In this document: one piece after another, positions 20,511 through 30,871 of the stretch | Layout: the number at the start of each line of letters is the position of its first letter | How positions within the stretch are numbered: the first letter of the stretch is position 1 | Origin: an uncultured bacterium | Lineage (GTDB): Bacteria > Pseudomonadota > Gammaproteobacteria > Burkholderiales > Burkholderiaceae_C | Direction: 5' to 3' | Assembly (NCBI GenBank): GCA_903928495.1 | Contig: CAIYQZ010000074.1 | Span: 1-64,000, forward strand | DNA length: 64,000 nucleotides | The notes under the pieces: generated by a model | Told to the model about the DNA's origin: nothing | The model's database searches: none | The model's input: only the letters and a program-made list of their open reading frames with translations | Made by a program: the position numbers and the translations under genes

Positions 20511-20535
20511 AAAATCCCCTGAATTACAGGGTTTT
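20511..20535 (-). terminator. Likely intrinsic terminator after secG
   Basis: CCCTG (20517-20521) pairs with CAGGG (20527-20531) around AATTA. On the - strand the stem is followed by GGATTTTC, a short T-run. It sits 47 bases past the secG stop and ahead of the tRNA. Confidence 0.5.
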
Positions 20536-20581
20536 CACTCACCTGAGTTGAGTGCGCGTCATACCCCACAGGGTAATAAGA

Positions 20582-20950
20582 TTACTTACCGGGGATCTGA
20601 GCTGCACCGGTTGCAGGCACAGCGTTTGCAGCGGGATCAGCCGGAGCGCCCTGCGTTCCGGTGGGGACGGCCACGCCTTCGAGCACGCTGCCAGTGCTCG
20701 CGGGGCGATTGCCCCCGAAGGACGCAAGCATCAGGGTGCTGGTCAGAAAAATGGTGGCCAAGACCGCTGTGCTGCGAGACAGGAAATTGGCGCTCCCACT
20801 TGCGCCGAACAGGCTCGCCGAACCGGATCCACCACTCCCAAAAGCCGCACCGGCATCGGCACCCTTGCCGTGCTGAACCAGTATCAACCCGATCATTGCT
20901 ATGGCTGACACGATCTGGAGCGTCAAAACAACCGTCATCAAAATATTCAC
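20582..20950 (-). CDS. secG: Preprotein translocase subunit SecG
   Basis: A small membrane subunit that assists SecYEG protein export. Two hydrophobic helices flank the conserved glycine-rich loop IGLILVQHGKGADAGAAFG and SASLFGASGSANFLSRSTA. The tail is rich in Ala and Pro. I favour the GTG at 20950 (product starting M-N-I-L-M-T), which has GGGGG five bases upstream; the ATG at 20938 is the alternative. It follows tpiA by 28 bp, the usual tpiA-secG pair. Confidence 0.93.
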   Translation of the reverse strand: MNILMTVVLTLQIVSAIAMIGLILVQHGKGADAGAAFGSGGSGSASLFGASGSANFLSRSTAVLATIFLTSTLMLASFGGNRPASTGSVLEGVAVPTGTQGAPADPAANAVPATGAAQIPGK

Positions 20951-20978
20951 ATAACCCCCAAAAAATAGCGAAGAAAAC

Positions 20979-21734
20979 TTACTGGTATTGCGCTGCAGAC
21001 ACAATTGTCATGAAATCCTGTGCCTTGAGCGAGGCACCGCCAATCAATCCACCATCGATGTCTTGCTGAGACAGGAGTGCCGCAGCGTTGGATGCATTCA
21101 TGCTACCGCCGTACAAAATCTTGGGTGTCGAAGACGCCTTGCCACACGCCGCAAGCAACTGGTTGCGCAACATCCGGTGGACCTCCTGAGCCTGCTCAGG
21201 GGACGCGGTACGCCCTGTGCCAATGGCCCAAACGGGTTCATAAGCCACCACCACCTCTGTGATGCAGTGCCCAACAGCGTGAACAACGGCCGCCAGTTGG
21301 CCTTTGACCACCGACATGGTATCGCCCGCCTCGCGCTGAGCCAACGATTCGCCAACACAGACAATTGGCGTGATGCCGCAAGCCAGAGCGCGCTGCGCCT
21401 TGGTGGCGACCACTGCATCCGTTTCGCCATGGTACTGGCGCCGCTCTGAATGGCCCACCAACACGTACCGGCAACCAAACTCGCGCAACATGGCACCACT
21501 GTTTTCACCCGTGAAGGCCCCCTGCTCATGGGCAGAAACGTCTTGTGCACCCCATTTGAGTGCGCTTCCAGTGAGCAAGGCCTGCGCCTGGGCCAGATAA
21601 ACCGCTGGCACACACACCGCAACGCCACAGGCATCTGTTGACTTGGGGTGCGCCAGTTTGAGGGCATCCAGCAGTGACTGGTTGGCAGCCAAACTGCCGT
21701 TCATCTTCCAATTGCCCACGATCAATTTCTTCAT
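20979..21734 (-). CDS. tpiA: Triosephosphate isomerase
   Basis: Interconverts dihydroxyacetone phosphate and glyceraldehyde 3-phosphate in glycolysis and gluconeogenesis. The active-site residues are visible: Asn and Lys in VGNWKMNG near residue 7-13, His in LVGHSERR near 95, and the catalytic Glu in [12 protein letters not shown] near 168. The 251-residue length is standard. The start at 21734 overlaps the stop of the upstream quinone oxidoreductase (ATGA); a longer frame upstream is a shadow inside that gene. Confidence 0.97.
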   Translation of the reverse strand: MKKLIVGNWKMNGSLAANQSLLDALKLAHPKSTDACGVAVCVPAVYLAQAQALLTGSALKWGAQDVSAHEQGAFTGENSGAMLREFGCRYVLVGHSERRQYHGETDAVVATKAQRALACGITPIVCVGESLAQREAGDTMSVVKGQLAAVVHAVGHCITEVVVAYEPVWAIGTGRTASPEQAQEVHRMLRNQLLAACGKASSTPKILYGGSMNASNAAALLSQQDIDGGLIGGASLKAQDFMTIVSAAQYQ

Positions 21735-22765
21735 ATCGTCTCCTGTCCGATGCCCTGGATGGAGCGCCAGTCCAGCACCAGTTTTCCAATGTGTTGTCCT
21801 GACTCCATCAGGGCATGTGCATCGGCGGCGCACGATGCATCGAAAACGGAATGAACCACCGGGGCCACCGTCTTTTGTTCCAGCAGGGGCCAGACACGCT
21901 GCTTCAGCGTTGCTGCGACTGCCGCCTTGAAAGCAACTGACCGCGGACGCAAGGTCGAGCCGGTGAGCGTCAATCGCTTGCGCATCATCAACGCGGCATC
22001 GAACGAAGCACTGGTACCGCCCTGAACGGCAATCACAACCAACCGTCCATCGTCCGCCATGCACCGCACTTCACGCGCGATGTACGGTCCAGCCACCATG
22101 TCGAGAACCACATTGGCACCACGCCCTTCAGTGATGGCCAAGACTTCAGCTTCAAAGTCCTGTGTTCGGTGATTGATGGCGTGATCGGCACCCAAGCTCA
22201 GACAAGCCTTGCACTTTTCCTCGCTGCCTGCCGTGGCGATCACCACTGCACCCAGGGCTTTTGCCAGTTGTATGGCCGTGACACCAATGCCGCTGGTCCC
22301 CCCGTGCACCAGCAAGGTTTCGCCTGCAGCCAACCGGCCCCGATCGAACACATTGCTCCACACGGTGAACATCGTTTCGGGCACTGACGCAGCTTCGGCA
22401 TCCGTCCAGCCGTCAGGCACCGGCAAACACTGCGCCACGGGTGCGACGCACCATTCTGCGTACCCGCCACCAGCCACCAAGGCACACACCCGGTCACCAG
22501 GCTTGAAGCCATGGCGAGCCATGGCTTCAACATCACCGGAGACGATGCGGCCTGCAACCTCCAACCCAGGAATGTCAGACGCACCCGGTGGTGGGGCGTA
22601 CAACCCCTTGCGCTGAAGCACATCGGGTCGGTTCACACCCGATGCGGACACCGCAATCAGCACCTCACCCGGTCCTGCAACGGGACGAGGCCGCACGGTC
22701 ATGCGCAGCACCTCCGGTCCACCGAAAGACTGGATTTCAACCGCTTGCATCGAGGTGTTCGACAT
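21731..22765 (-). CDS. NAD(P)H-quinone oxidoreductase, zinc-independent MDR family (PIG3-like)
   Basis: A 344-residue medium-chain dehydrogenase/reductase. It has the family start ([17 protein letters not shown]), the segment [16 protein letters not shown], and the nucleotide-binding glycine motif [20 protein letters not shown]. Catalytic zinc ligands are lacking, as in quinone oxidoreductases. It lies between pnp and tpiA with a 4-bp overlap with tpiA, a neighbourhood common in Comamonadaceae. The substrate (quinones or enones) is inferred from the family. Confidence 0.9.
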   Translation of the reverse strand: MSNTSMQAVEIQSFGGPEVLRMTVRPRPVAGPGEVLIAVSASGVNRPDVLQRKGLYAPPPGASDIPGLEVAGRIVSGDVEAMARHGFKPGDRVCALVAGGGYAEWCVAPVAQCLPVPDGWTDAEAASVPETMFTVWSNVFDRGRLAAGETLLVHGGTSGIGVTAIQLAKALGAVVIATAGSEEKCKACLSLGADHAINHRTQDFEAEVLAITEGRGANVVLDMVAGPYIAREVRCMADDGRLVVIAVQGGTSASFDAALMMRKRLTLTGSTLRPRSVAFKAAVAATLKQRVWPLLEQKTVAPVVHSVFDASCAADAHALMESGQHIGKLVLDWRSIQGIGQETI

Positions 22766-22779
22766 CCGGCAGCTGTGCC

Positions 22780-24906
22780 TTATTGCTGCTGCGCCTGCTC
22801 GGCACCGTCGGCATTGCGGTCGATCAGCGCCTTCATCGACAGCTTGATGCGGCCTTTTTCGTCGGTTTCCATGACCTTGACCTTCACGATCTGGCCTTCC
22901 TTCAGGAAATCGGTGACCTTTTCCACGCGCTGATGTGCGATCTGGCTGATGTGCAGCAAGCCATCTTTGCCAGGCAACAGGTTGATCAGTGCACCGAAGT
23001 CGAGGATCTTGGTCACGGGGCCTTCATAGACCTTGCCGATTTCAACTTCAGCAGTGATCTGCTCGATGCGGCGCTTGGCCTCTTCAGCCTTGGCACCGTC
23101 GGTGGCGGCAATGGTGATCGTGCCGTCTTCTTCGATGTTGATTTGTGTGCCTGTTTCTTCGGTCAGCGCACGGATGGTGGCGCCACCTTTGCCGATCACG
23201 TCCCGGATTTTCTCGGGGTTGATCTTCATGGTGTACATCTTGGGTGCGAAGTTGCTGACCTCAGTTTTGGCCTCGCCCATCGCTTCTTGCATCTTGCCCA
23301 GAATGTGCATGCGGGCTTCTTTGGCCTGTGCCAGTGCCACTTGCATGATTTCCTTGGTGATACCCTGGATCTTGATGTCCATCTGCAGCGCGGTCACACC
23401 ATCGGTGGTACCGGCCACTTTGAAGTCCATGTCGCCCAGATGATCTTCGTCGCCCAGAATGTCGGTCAGCACGGCAAACTTGTTGCCTTCTTTGATCAGG
23501 CCCATGGCAATGCCAGCCACGTGAGCCTTCAAAGGCACGCCGGCGTCCATCAGCGACAGGCATCCGCCGCACACAGAAGCCATGGATGACGAACCGTTCG
23601 ACTCGGTGATCTCGCTCACCACACGCATGGTGTAGGGGAATTCTTCTTTGGTGGGCAGCACGGCCACCAGAGCACGCTTGGCCAGACGACCGTGACCGAT
23701 TTCGCGGCGCTTGGGTGACCCGACGCGGCCGGTTTCGCCGGTGGCGAAGGGAGGCATGTTGTAGTGCAACATGAAGCGGTCTTCGTAGTCACCGCTCAAT
23801 GCGTCGATGCGCTGTGCATCGCGCTCGGTGCCCAGCGTGGCAATCACCAGCGCCTGGGTTTCGCCACGCGTGAACAAGGCTGAACCGTGGGTGCGGGGCA
23901 ACACGCTGTTGCGGATTTCAATGGCGCGCACGGTGCGGGTGTCACGGCCGTCGATGCGGGGCTCGCCCGCCAGAATCTGGCCGCGAACGATCTTGGCTTC
24001 AATGTCGAACAACATGCCTTCGACCTTAACGCCATCGAATTCCACGCCCTGCTCTTTGAGACCAGACATGACGGCTGTGTATGCGTCACGGCAAGCCTGG
24101 GTGCGGGCTTGTTTGCTGCGAATCTGGTAAGCCGCTTCCAGCTTGGCCTGGCCAAGCTCTGACACCTTGGCGATCAAGGCTTCATCACGGGCGGGGGCTT
24201 GCCAGTTCCACACCGGCTTGCCAGCTTCACGCACCAGGTCGTTGATGGCATTGATGGCAATGCGGCTTTGGTCGTGGCCGTAAACCACGCCACCCAGCAT
24301 GATTTCTTCGCTCAGTTGCTGGGCCTCGGACTCCACCATCAGCACGGCTGCCTCAGTACCCGCCACCACCAGGTCCATGTTGGACGTGGTGCGCTGGGTT
24401 TGACCTGGGTTCAACACATATTCGCCATTCACGTAACCCACGCGGGCGGCGCCGATGGGGCCGTTGAATGGGATGCCGCTGACCGACAGGGCAGCGCTGG
24501 TGGCGATGAGGGCTGCGATGTCAGCGTCCACCTCGGGGTTCAGCGACAACGTGTGCACCACCACCTGGACTTCGTTGAAGAAGCCCTCGGGGAACAGGGG
24601 GCGGATGGGGCGGTCGATCAGGCGGCTGGTCAGCGTTTCGAACTCGCTGGGACGGCCTTCGCGCTTGAAGAAGCTGCCGGGGATCTTGCCTGCGGCGTAG
24701 GCTTTTTCAAGGTAATCGACGGTCAGAGGGAAAAAGTCCTGACCTGCCTTGGCGTCGCTCTTGGCCACAACGGTGGCCAGCACGACGGTACCGTCCATGT
24801 CAAGGATGACCGCGCCGCCCGATTGGCGTGCAATTTCGCCGGTTTCCATGCGGACCGTGTGTTGGCCCCATTGGAAGGTTTTGGTGACTTTGTTGAACAT
24901 GCTCAT
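22780..24906 (-). CDS. pnp: Polyribonucleotide nucleotidyltransferase (PNPase)
   Basis: A 3'-5' phosphorolytic exoribonuclease of the degradosome. The 708 residues contain two RNase PH-like domains separated by a helical domain, with the catalytic-core segment near residue 390-440 including [17 protein letters not shown] domain ([17 protein letters not shown], near 571) and an S1 domain ([18 protein letters not shown], near 626) follow. The AGGAG box is six bases before the ATG at 24906. The pnp gene follows rpsO, the classical pair in which PNPase autoregulates through its leader; the 268-bp gap carries the rpsO terminator. Confidence 0.98.
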   Translation of the reverse strand: MSMFNKVTKTFQWGQHTVRMETGEIARQSGGAVILDMDGTVVLATVVAKSDAKAGQDFFPLTVDYLEKAYAAGKIPGSFFKREGRPSEFETLTSRLIDRPIRPLFPEGFFNEVQVVVHTLSLNPEVDADIAALIATSAALSVSGIPFNGPIGAARVGYVNGEYVLNPGQTQRTTSNMDLVVAGTEAAVLMVESEAQQLSEEIMLGGVVYGHDQSRIAINAINDLVREAGKPVWNWQAPARDEALIAKVSELGQAKLEAAYQIRSKQARTQACRDAYTAVMSGLKEQGVEFDGVKVEGMLFDIEAKIVRGQILAGEPRIDGRDTRTVRAIEIRNSVLPRTHGSALFTRGETQALVIATLGTERDAQRIDALSGDYEDRFMLHYNMPPFATGETGRVGSPKRREIGHGRLAKRALVAVLPTKEEFPYTMRVVSEITESNGSSSMASVCGGCLSLMDAGVPLKAHVAGIAMGLIKEGNKFAVLTDILGDEDHLGDMDFKVAGTTDGVTALQMDIKIQGITKEIMQVALAQAKEARMHILGKMQEAMGEAKTEVSNFAPKMYTMKINPEKIRDVIGKGGATIRALTEETGTQINIEEDGTITIAATDGAKAEEAKRRIEQITAEVEIGKVYEGPVTKILDFGALINLLPGKDGLLHISQIAHQRVEKVTDFLKEGQIVKVKVMETDEKGRIKLSMKALIDRNADGAEQAQQQ

Positions 24907-25122
24907 GTGTAACTCCTGTGGGTATTTCCGGACCAGGGCAAAAGGCCGCCCGGGATGGCCTGGAGACTCACCTCAGAACACGATGCCATTCCAGCCGGGC
25001 TCAGGCTCACCTGAACACACCTGGAATGACACAGCTTCGCTCTGAACGATGCCTCTCCGGAGGTGGTGCCAGAAACTCCGGCACCGGGGTCGGGACTGCA
25101 AAACCAGCCCCTTCAAAGCGCA

Positions 25123-25156
25123 AAACGCCTGAGCTAGGTGTCTAACTCAGGCGTTT
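25123..25156 (-). terminator. Intrinsic terminator after rpsO
   Basis: AAACGCCTGAG (25123-25133) and CTCAGGCGTTT (25146-25156) form a perfect 11-bp stem. On the - strand the stem runs straight into TTTTG. It begins 19 bases after the rpsO stop. In rpsO-pnp operons such a hairpin permits partial read-through into pnp. Confidence 0.85.
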
Positions 25157-25174
25157 CACTGGTCAATCTGCCGC

Positions 25175-25441
25175 TTACTTGCGCAGACCCAGCTTGGCAA
25201 TCAGGGCCACATAACGGTCGGCATCTTTGGATTTCAGGTAGTCCAACAGCTTGCGGCGGCGGCTCACCATGCGCAGCAAACCACGGCGACCGTGGTGATC
25301 TTTGGCGTGGGTTTTGAAGTGAGGGGTCAGTTCATTGATGCGTGCGGTCAGCAGCGCGACTTGAACTTCTGGGCTGCCAGTGTCGCCAGCGGCGCGGGCA
25401 TTGGAGGCGACAACGTCAGCCTTGATGGATTTTGCAATCAT
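25175..25441 (-). CDS. rpsO: 30S ribosomal protein S15
   Basis: Binds 16S rRNA and helps assemble the small subunit platform. The 88 residues contain the conserved [33 protein letters not shown] and [10 protein letters not shown] segments. The start at 25441 (MIAKSIKA) is preceded by AAAGGTA; the frame extends further upstream without family similarity. The gene upstream on this strand is the aminotransferase at 26747-25575, 133 bp away. Confidence 0.98.
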   Translation of the reverse strand: MIAKSIKADVVASNARAAGDTGSPEVQVALLTARINELTPHFKTHAKDHHGRRGLLRMVSRRRKLLDYLKSKDADRYVALIAKLGLRK

Positions 25442-25574
25442 GATGTACCTTTTGTGAACGTGCGTCCCGTCGCAGCACCTGCCCCGCAAACACCACCCCC
25501 CAAGGGGGATAACGGTGTTTCGACAAGCCCGCAGCGGGCGTGAAACCGCCTGCCAAACAGCAGACAGCCCAAAA

Positions 25575-26747
25575 TTATAGCCTGAGCCACTGCCTCAGCC
25601 GCTCCACGCCTTCATGCAGCCGACCCATATCGCGGGTGGCAAAGCACCACCGCAGCCAACCTTCGGCCTCGGCACCGAACGCGGAACCCGGTGCCAGGCC
25701 CAGCCCCGCCTCCAGCACCAGGCGCTTGGCCGTTGCCAGACTGTCGGTCTGCCCGTCAATTCGGAAAAAGGCATACATGCCACCCAGCGGCACACTGCAC
25801 GTCACACCAGACAGACCCGAAAGCTCCTTGACCAGCAAGTCGCGACAAGTTTTCAGATGCGTTACCAAATCAGGTGTGATGGTGTCGCCGTGAGCAAGTG
25901 CAGCACAGGCGGCCCGCTGAACAAACACCGGCGCGCACGAGGTGTTGAACTCCACCAGCTTGCCCACCGCGTCCACCAGCGACGGAGGCAGCACCAGCCA
26001 GCCCAGCCGCCACCCGGTCATGAGAAAGCTTTTGGAAAAGCTGTGTGCCACGACCAGGCGGTCATCGGGCTCGGCGCAGTCCAGGAAACTGGGCGCGCAG
26101 CCGTTGGCGCTGGGGGCAAAGTACAGGCGCTCGTACACCTCGTCGGCCAGTATCCAGGTCCCGGTGCGGCGGCAATGCGCCAGGATGGCGCGCTGTTCGT
26201 CGGCCGTCAGCGTCCAGCCCGTGGGGTTGTTGGGTGCGTTCAGCACCAACATGCGGGTGTCAGACGTGACCGCTGCCAACAGGGCGTCGAGGTCAAGCCG
26301 CCACTGCCCACTCAACGCATCAGGTACCAGCGCTGTGCAGCGAACGCGTGCGCCCATGATGGCAGGCTGCGCCACCAGGTTGGGCCAAATGGGCGTGACC
26401 ACCACCACCTCGTCACCTGCATTCACCAGGGCCTGACACGCCAGCATCAACCCGTTGACGCCACCCGACGTCACCACCGTGCGCTCGGCCCAGTCTTGCG
26501 CCGAATGAGCAGGGTGCAGGCCTTGGGTGTAACGACCCAGGGCCTCGCGCAACTCTGGCAGACCAAGGTTGTGTGAATAAAACGTGTCTCCGGCATGCAG
26601 CGAGCGAATGGCTTCGTCGCGGATGAGCGAGGGCGTGACCTCGTCGCTTTCGCCAAACCAGAACTTCAGAACATCGTCACGGCCCAGCCCGGCGTTGGCC
26701 ACTTCACGGATGCGGGAGGCTTCAAGGTTTTTGATGACTTCACGCAT
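25575..26747 (-). CDS. PLP-dependent aminotransferase, class I/II
   Basis: A 390-residue fold-type I aminotransferase. The pyridoxal phosphate lysine is in [16 protein letters not shown] near residue 237. The PLP-contacting Asn is in NAPNNPTGW near 173, the Asp/Tyr in [12 protein letters not shown] near 205, and the C-terminal substrate Arg in WLRWCFA. It resembles aspartate/aromatic aminotransferases, but the amino acid substrate is not determinable. The start [11 protein letters not shown] lies in an ordinary - strand context; the orphan binding protein gene upstream ends 48 bp away but extends only to 26795, so the two may be separate units. Confidence 0.9.
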   Translation of the reverse strand: MREVIKNLEASRIREVANAGLGRDDVLKFWFGESDEVTPSLIRDEAIRSLHAGDTFYSHNLGLPELREALGRYTQGLHPAHSAQDWAERTVVTSGGVNGLMLACQALVNAGDEVVVVTPIWPNLVAQPAIMGARVRCTALVPDALSGQWRLDLDALLAAVTSDTRMLVLNAPNNPTGWTLTADEQRAILAHCRRTGTWILADEVYERLYFAPSANGCAPSFLDCAEPDDRLVVAHSFSKSFLMTGWRLGWLVLPPSLVDAVGKLVEFNTSCAPVFVQRAACAALAHGDTITPDLVTHLKTCRDLLVKELSGLSGVTCSVPLGGMYAFFRIDGQTDSLATAKRLVLEAGLGLAPGSAFGAEAEGWLRWCFATRDMGRLHEGVERLRQWLRL

Positions 26748-26794
26748 GTCTGTATTGACTTTCTTGCTCTGGAATCAGAATGGGCAACGGGCGG

Positions 26795-28120
26795 TCAAGG
26801 GCGCTGCATGCGGCAACTGTGGGGCAACTCAGCGCGCGCGGCAGGCACCTCGCGGATGACCCGAAAGCCGTAGCTCGAACCCTCCACATCGAATTTCACG
26901 CCTGGCTGGCCCCGCTTGTCCATCACAGCCACCACCAAAGGCTGCTGCAACTGGTGGTCAGCCGCGCGCATTCGCCCGGTTTGGCCGGCAAATGTGACCT
27001 CGGCACCTTCCATGGCCCGAGCCAAAGCCGCCACGTCCAGCGACGGCTTGCCGTCGGTCAGCTTCACGGCCTGCGCACCCGCCCGCTCCAGCGACTGGGC
27101 GAGCATTTCAACCATCAGCTGCATCCGCAAATGCACATAGTCGTCCTCAGGCTTGGGAAAGCGCTGACGGAACGACTGGTAAAACGACTCGGACTCACGC
27201 CCGGCCACATTGGGGAACCAGTCAGCCACGGCCACCACCTTGCCCACACCCGCCTCCCCGATGGCAGCCGGGGCTCCCAGCGCATTGCCATAAAAGGTGT
27301 AGAACTTGCCGTCGAAACCCACTTCCCGTGCGGCCTTCACCAGCAACGTGAGGTCATTGCCCCAATTACCAGTGAGCACAGCCTGAGCGCCACTGGCCTT
27401 GATCTTCGCGGCATAAGGCACAAAGTCTTTCACCCGAGCCATGGGGTGCAGCTCGTCGCCCACGATCCGCACATCGGGCCGCTGTTCCTGCAACTGGCGC
27501 CTGGCTTCGCGCAGCACTGCCTGGCCAAAGCTGTAGTCCTGCCCGATCAGGTAAATGCTTTGCAACGCCCTGTCTTCTTTCAGCACACTCATCAACGCTG
27601 ACACGCGCATGTCGGCGTGTGCATCGAAACGAAAATGCCAGAAGCTGCATTTTTCGTTGGTCAGCTCAGGCAACACAGCGGAATAGTTGAGAAACAACAC
27701 CTGCCGTGCCGGATCGCGCTCGTTGTGTTTGTTGATCGCATCGATCAGTGCAGCAGCCGGGGCAGAGGAGTTGCCCTGCATCACCACCTGAATGCCGCTG
27801 TCAATTGCGGCGCGCAGGGCTGACAAGGCCTCTTCGGTCTGGCCTTTGCTGTCAAAACGCTCCAAAGCCAATGCCCGTTTGCCGCTGCTCAGGTTCACGC
27901 CACCGCGCGCGTTCACCCGCTCGGTGGCCCAGACGAGGTTGCGGAACACCGCTTCGCCCGTGTTGGCAAACGGGCCTGACAGCCCTTCGATCATGGCGAT
28001 GCGGATGGGTGGTAGCGGTGGCGCAGCAGACTGCGCCAGCAAAGGCAACGAAGCGCTGGATGAGGCCAATGCCAGGCAAGCCAGCACAGTGCGGCGAGCA
28101 ACGGAAAAAGCAGAATTCAT
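26795..28120 (-). CDS. ABC transporter substrate-binding protein, Leu/Ile/Val (LivK) type
   Basis: A periplasmic binding protein of 441 residues. The N-terminal signal peptide (ARRTVLACLALASSS then LLAQSA) is followed by the type I binding fold starting IRIAMIEGLSGPFANTGE. The RGGV segment and YLIGQDYSFGQAVLREA are characteristic of the branched-chain amino acid binding family. I use the ATG at 28120; a TTG four codons upstream is possible. No permease or ATPase genes are nearby, so it is an orphan receptor. The ligand may be an amino acid, aromatic or urea-like compound; the sequence does not decide. Confidence 0.88.
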   Translation of the reverse strand: MNSAFSVARRTVLACLALASSSASLPLLAQSAAPPLPPIRIAMIEGLSGPFANTGEAVFRNLVWATERVNARGGVNLSSGKRALALERFDSKGQTEEALSALRAAIDSGIQVVMQGNSSAPAAALIDAINKHNERDPARQVLFLNYSAVLPELTNEKCSFWHFRFDAHADMRVSALMSVLKEDRALQSIYLIGQDYSFGQAVLREARRQLQEQRPDVRIVGDELHPMARVKDFVPYAAKIKASGAQAVLTGNWGNDLTLLVKAAREVGFDGKFYTFYGNALGAPAAIGEAGVGKVVAVADWFPNVAGRESESFYQSFRQRFPKPEDDYVHLRMQLMVEMLAQSLERAGAQAVKLTDGKPSLDVAALARAMEGAEVTFAGQTGRMRAADHQLQQPLVVAVMDKRGQPGVKFDVEGSSYGFRVIREVPAARAELPHSCRMQRP

Positions 28121-28152
28121 GAAATCAAGCAATGAACTGGAGAGGGGCCGGA

Positions 28153-29238
28153 TTATGTTGCCGCCACCAGCTCATCCAAAGGCCACCTGGGCCGCACCTG
28201 AAAGCTGTGCAAGTCAGCGCCCGGTTGCCAAACCCCCGCGCGCACCCGCATGGCAGCAGCCATGGCGATCATGGCGCCGTTGTCGGTGCACAGGTGCAGC
28301 TCGGGGTAGTGCACCCTGACCCCCCGCTTGGCACAGGCAGCGTTGAGCTGTTCGCGCAGGGAGCGGTTGGCCCCCACGCCCCCGGCCACCACCAGCCGCT
28401 TCAACCCGGTGTGCGACAGCGCTTTGAGTGACTTTTTCAGCAGCACCTCCACGATGGCGGCTTGGGTGGATGCCGCCACATCGGCCCGCTCCTGCTCTGA
28501 CAAAGCGTCGGCTGCGTGCGCAGCGAGAGGCCCAGACAGATCAGCACCCACCAACCGCTTAACCTGCGTGAGCACCGCCGTCTTGAGTCCCGCAAATGAA
28601 AAGTCCAGGTCACCGCTGTTCAGCAATGGCCGGGGCAAAGCGTAGGCCTGCGGGTTGCCCTGTTCAGCCAGTTTGGACAAATGCGGCCCGCCGGGGTAAG
28701 GCAAGCCCAGCAGCTTGGCCGATTTGTCAAAGGCCTCACCGGCTGCGTCGTCAATGGTCTCGCCCAACAGCTCGTACTGGCCCACAGCGTCCACCCGCAT
28801 GAGCTGCGTGTGCCCACCCGACACCAACAGGGCCACAAAGGGAAACTCAGGCGGATCTGCGCTCAGGAACGGGGACAGCAAATGCCCCTCCAGGTGGTGC
28901 ACGGCCAGCACCGGCTTGTGCAAGGCCGCGCCCAGCGCAACCGCCACCCCCGCTCCCACCAGCAGTGCGCCAGCCAGACCGGGGCCCTGGGTGAAGGCCA
29001 CCAGATCCACATCTGACAGCTGGCAACCAGCGCTGGCCAGGGCCTCGTCGGTCAAAGGCAAGACCCGGCGAATGTGGTCGCGGCTGGCCAGCTCGGGCAC
29101 CACGCCACCATAGGCCTGGTGCATGGCAATCTGGCTGAACAGCGCGTGCGAACGCAACACGGGCACCGCATCGCCTGTGGTCTCGACCAGCGCCACACCC
29201 GTTTCGTCGCAAGACGACTCAATTCCCAATATCAGCAT
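28153..29238 (-). CDS. tsaD: tRNA N6-threonylcarbamoyladenosine synthase subunit TsaD
   Basis: Transfers the threonylcarbamoyl group to A37 of tRNAs that read ANN codons. The start [17 protein letters not shown] at 29238 is the family N-terminus. The metal-binding histidines are in [11 protein letters not shown] near residue 112. The nucleotide-binding glycines are in [11 protein letters not shown] near 135 and [16 protein letters not shown] near 275. Length is 361. The same frame stays open upstream, antisense to nasR, but that part is a shadow. The gene is divergent from nasR across a 114-bp gap. Confidence 0.96.
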   Translation of the reverse strand: MLILGIESSCDETGVALVETTGDAVPVLRSHALFSQIAMHQAYGGVVPELASRDHIRRVLPLTDEALASAGCQLSDVDLVAFTQGPGLAGALLVGAGVAVALGAALHKPVLAVHHLEGHLLSPFLSADPPEFPFVALLVSGGHTQLMRVDAVGQYELLGETIDDAAGEAFDKSAKLLGLPYPGGPHLSKLAEQGNPQAYALPRPLLNSGDLDFSFAGLKTAVLTQVKRLVGADLSGPLAAHAADALSEQERADVAASTQAAIVEVLLKKSLKALSHTGLKRLVVAGGVGANRSLREQLNAACAKRGVRVHYPELHLCTDNGAMIAMAAAMRVRAGVWQPGADLHSFQVRPRWPLDELVAAT

Positions 29239-29352
29239 GGCAGAGAGTTTACGGGTCGGCCTGCGCTGGAACGCCGGGGCACGGTTTGTGCTGAGCCTTC
29301 GTCCTGCAGCGTCTCGGGCCTGTCTCGACGCTTTTTTCCCTTTGCCCTTCCC

Positions 29353-30666
29353 ATGAAAAACGGCCTGTGTTTCCTGATCGCCGCCAAACGCAGCGAAATG
29401 TTGCAACTGCAGCAGTTGGCCCGCACCAGCGAGTTGGTACATGCCACCGCCAGCCTGGTGCATGGCCTGCAGCGTGAACGCGGCTTGAGCAACCTGGTGC
29501 TCGCTTCCGGCGGACGGCTGCACTGCGCACAGCGGCAGCAGCAGGTGGAAGAGAACCGGGCGTGGGAAGCCGACATCCGCCAGTGCTTCAACGCACTGGA
29601 CACCGACAGCCCCCAACCCGAGCACGGTGCGCGCCTGTTCAGCCGCATTGCCTACGTGCTTCAGGGCCTGGACGCCCTGCCCCATTTGCGTCAGCAGATT
29701 GCGCAACACAACGGCACACCAGAGCGGGCCACTGCGGCTTTTGTGAAGTTGGTGGCAGGACTTCTGGCGGTGGTGTTCGAGGCAGCCGACAGCGCCAGCG
29801 ACCCCGAGGTGTCGCGCCTGCTGGTGGCCTTGTTCAACTTCATGCAGGGTAAAGAGTTTGCGGGGCAGGAACGGGCCACCGGGTCCGCCGCCTTTGCCAG
29901 TGGCCGCGCCACACACGCTGCCCAACACAAGCTGTTGAACCTGCTGGAGTCGCAAGAACGCTGCCTGCAGGTGTTCCACGACTTCGCCAGCGTGGGCATG
30001 GCGGGCTTGTGGCACCAAAGCCAACAAGGTGCGCCCCTGGCCGAACTGGAACGCTTGCGCCGCGTGCTGTGCACCGCTGCCGATGGCGCACCACTGAACC
30101 CCGAACACAGCAGCCCGTGGTTCGAAGTCTGCACCCGCCGCATTGACAGTATGCGCGTGGTCGAAAGTCGCCTGGCCCAAGACCTGGTAACCCTGTGCGA
30201 GGAACGGCTGGCACAGGCCGAACGCGAGCTGCAGGCCTACCTGCAACTGAAGACCGTGCCCCCCACCGGCACCCCTGAAGAGCAGGCAAACGCTTTTTTT
30301 GACGAGGCACCCGCCCCACCGCCCACCACCGTGGCACAGGCCGGGGCCGAGCCTGCCACCATCACTTTCGCCACCGACCGAGATGCCCTTGGCCCGCAAC
30401 TGGGCCGCTCCATCCTGGAGCTGGTGCATGCCCAGTCCCTTCGCCTGCAACTCATGGAGGCCGAGCTCGACACCGCACGAGCCAGCCTGAACGAGCGCAA
30501 ACTGGTGGAGCGCGCCAAAGGGCTTCTGATGGCCCACCGGCACCTGAGCGAAGACGACGCGCACAAACTCATGCGCCACATGGCCATGAGCCAGAACCGG
30601 AGGCTGGTGGATGTGGCGCAGGCCGTCTTGTCCATGGCCGACGTGCTGCCTGCCCGAAACCGCTGA
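29353..30666 (+). CDS. nasR: Nitrate- and nitrite-responsive antiterminator NasR (NIT + ANTAR domains)
   Basis: A positive regulator of nitrate assimilation that binds leader RNA and blocks transcription termination when nitrate is bound. Residues about 15-300 match the all-helical NIT sensor, with the hallmark [16 protein letters not shown] near residue 38-53. Residues about 375-432 form the ANTAR domain, with the signature [23 protein letters not shown]. The start MKNGLCFL at 29353 was chosen because the upstream frame is antisense to tsaD. It lies 334 bp before nrtA on the same strand, and that gap contains an RNA leader with two ANTAR-type hexaloop hairpins. Confidence 0.94.
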   Translation: MKNGLCFLIAAKRSEMLQLQQLARTSELVHATASLVHGLQRERGLSNLVLASGGRLHCAQRQQQVEENRAWEADIRQCFNALDTDSPQPEHGARLFSRIAYVLQGLDALPHLRQQIAQHNGTPERATAAFVKLVAGLLAVVFEAADSASDPEVSRLLVALFNFMQGKEFAGQERATGSAAFASGRATHAAQHKLLNLLESQERCLQVFHDFASVGMAGLWHQSQQGAPLAELERLRRVLCTAADGAPLNPEHSSPWFEVCTRRIDSMRVVESRLAQDLVTLCEERLAQAERELQAYLQLKTVPPTGTPEEQANAFFDEAPAPPPTTVAQAGAEPATITFATDRDALGPQLGRSILELVHAQSLRLQLMEAELDTARASLNERKLVERAKGLLMAHRHLSEDDAHKLMRHMAMSQNRRLVDVAQAVLSMADVLPARNR

Positions 30667-30820
30667 GTACTCGGCCCGCCGAAAAAGGCGCACAAAAGCG
30701 GTGCCGATTCACACCCTGACGCACCAAGGGTTTGCACCAATACGCAACCTTTGAATGAAAAGCGGCTGAATTCCTGGGCCAAAGCCGGCTATTGGGGCCA
30801 CATGCAGCCTAAAACCAACC

Positions 30821-30836
30821 TGGCACAGAAGCTGCT
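30821..30836 (+). promoter_or_regulatory. Sigma-54 (RpoN) promoter, -24/-12 elements
   Basis: TGGCACAGAAGCTGCT matches the consensus TGGCACRNNNNTTGCW at all but one defined position (C for the first T of TTGC). The GG at 30822-30823 and GC at 30834-30835 have the exact ten-base spacing. It is correctly placed to start the nas leader about 12 bases downstream. This implies nitrogen-limitation control through an NtrC-type activator. Confidence 0.75.
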
Positions 30837-30853
30837 TTGTGTGAAGCGAGCGG

Positions 30854-30871
30854 GTTGCCAACGGCGGTGAC
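30854..30871 (+). promoter_or_regulatory. ANTAR-target hairpin P1 (hexaloop AACGGC)
   Basis: GTTGCC (30854-30859) pairs with GGTGAC (30866-30871), including two G-T wobbles, around the six-base loop AACGGC. The loop has A at position 1 and G at position 4, the conserved pattern in RNAs bound by ANTAR proteins. Confidence 0.7.

Noticed and set aside
25527-25539. GCCCG-CAG-CGGGC hairpin between the aminotransferase and rpsO
   Set aside because: It has a three-base loop and no T-run on either strand; too weak to call a terminator.
29239-30693. Long - strand frame continuing upstream of tsaD across nasR
   Set aside because: The translation is low-complexity and has no family similarity, while the + strand encodes a clear NIT-ANTAR protein. 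It is a GC-rich antisense shadow, and tsaD begins at the conserved [14 protein letters not shown].
30700-30739. NtrC-type enhancer sites upstream of the sigma-54 promoter
   Set aside because: GGTGC (30700-30704) and GCACCA (30721-30726, 30734-30739) resemble half-sites, but the orientation and spacing do not form the expected GCAC-N-GTGC dyad. An activator site is likely but not identified.
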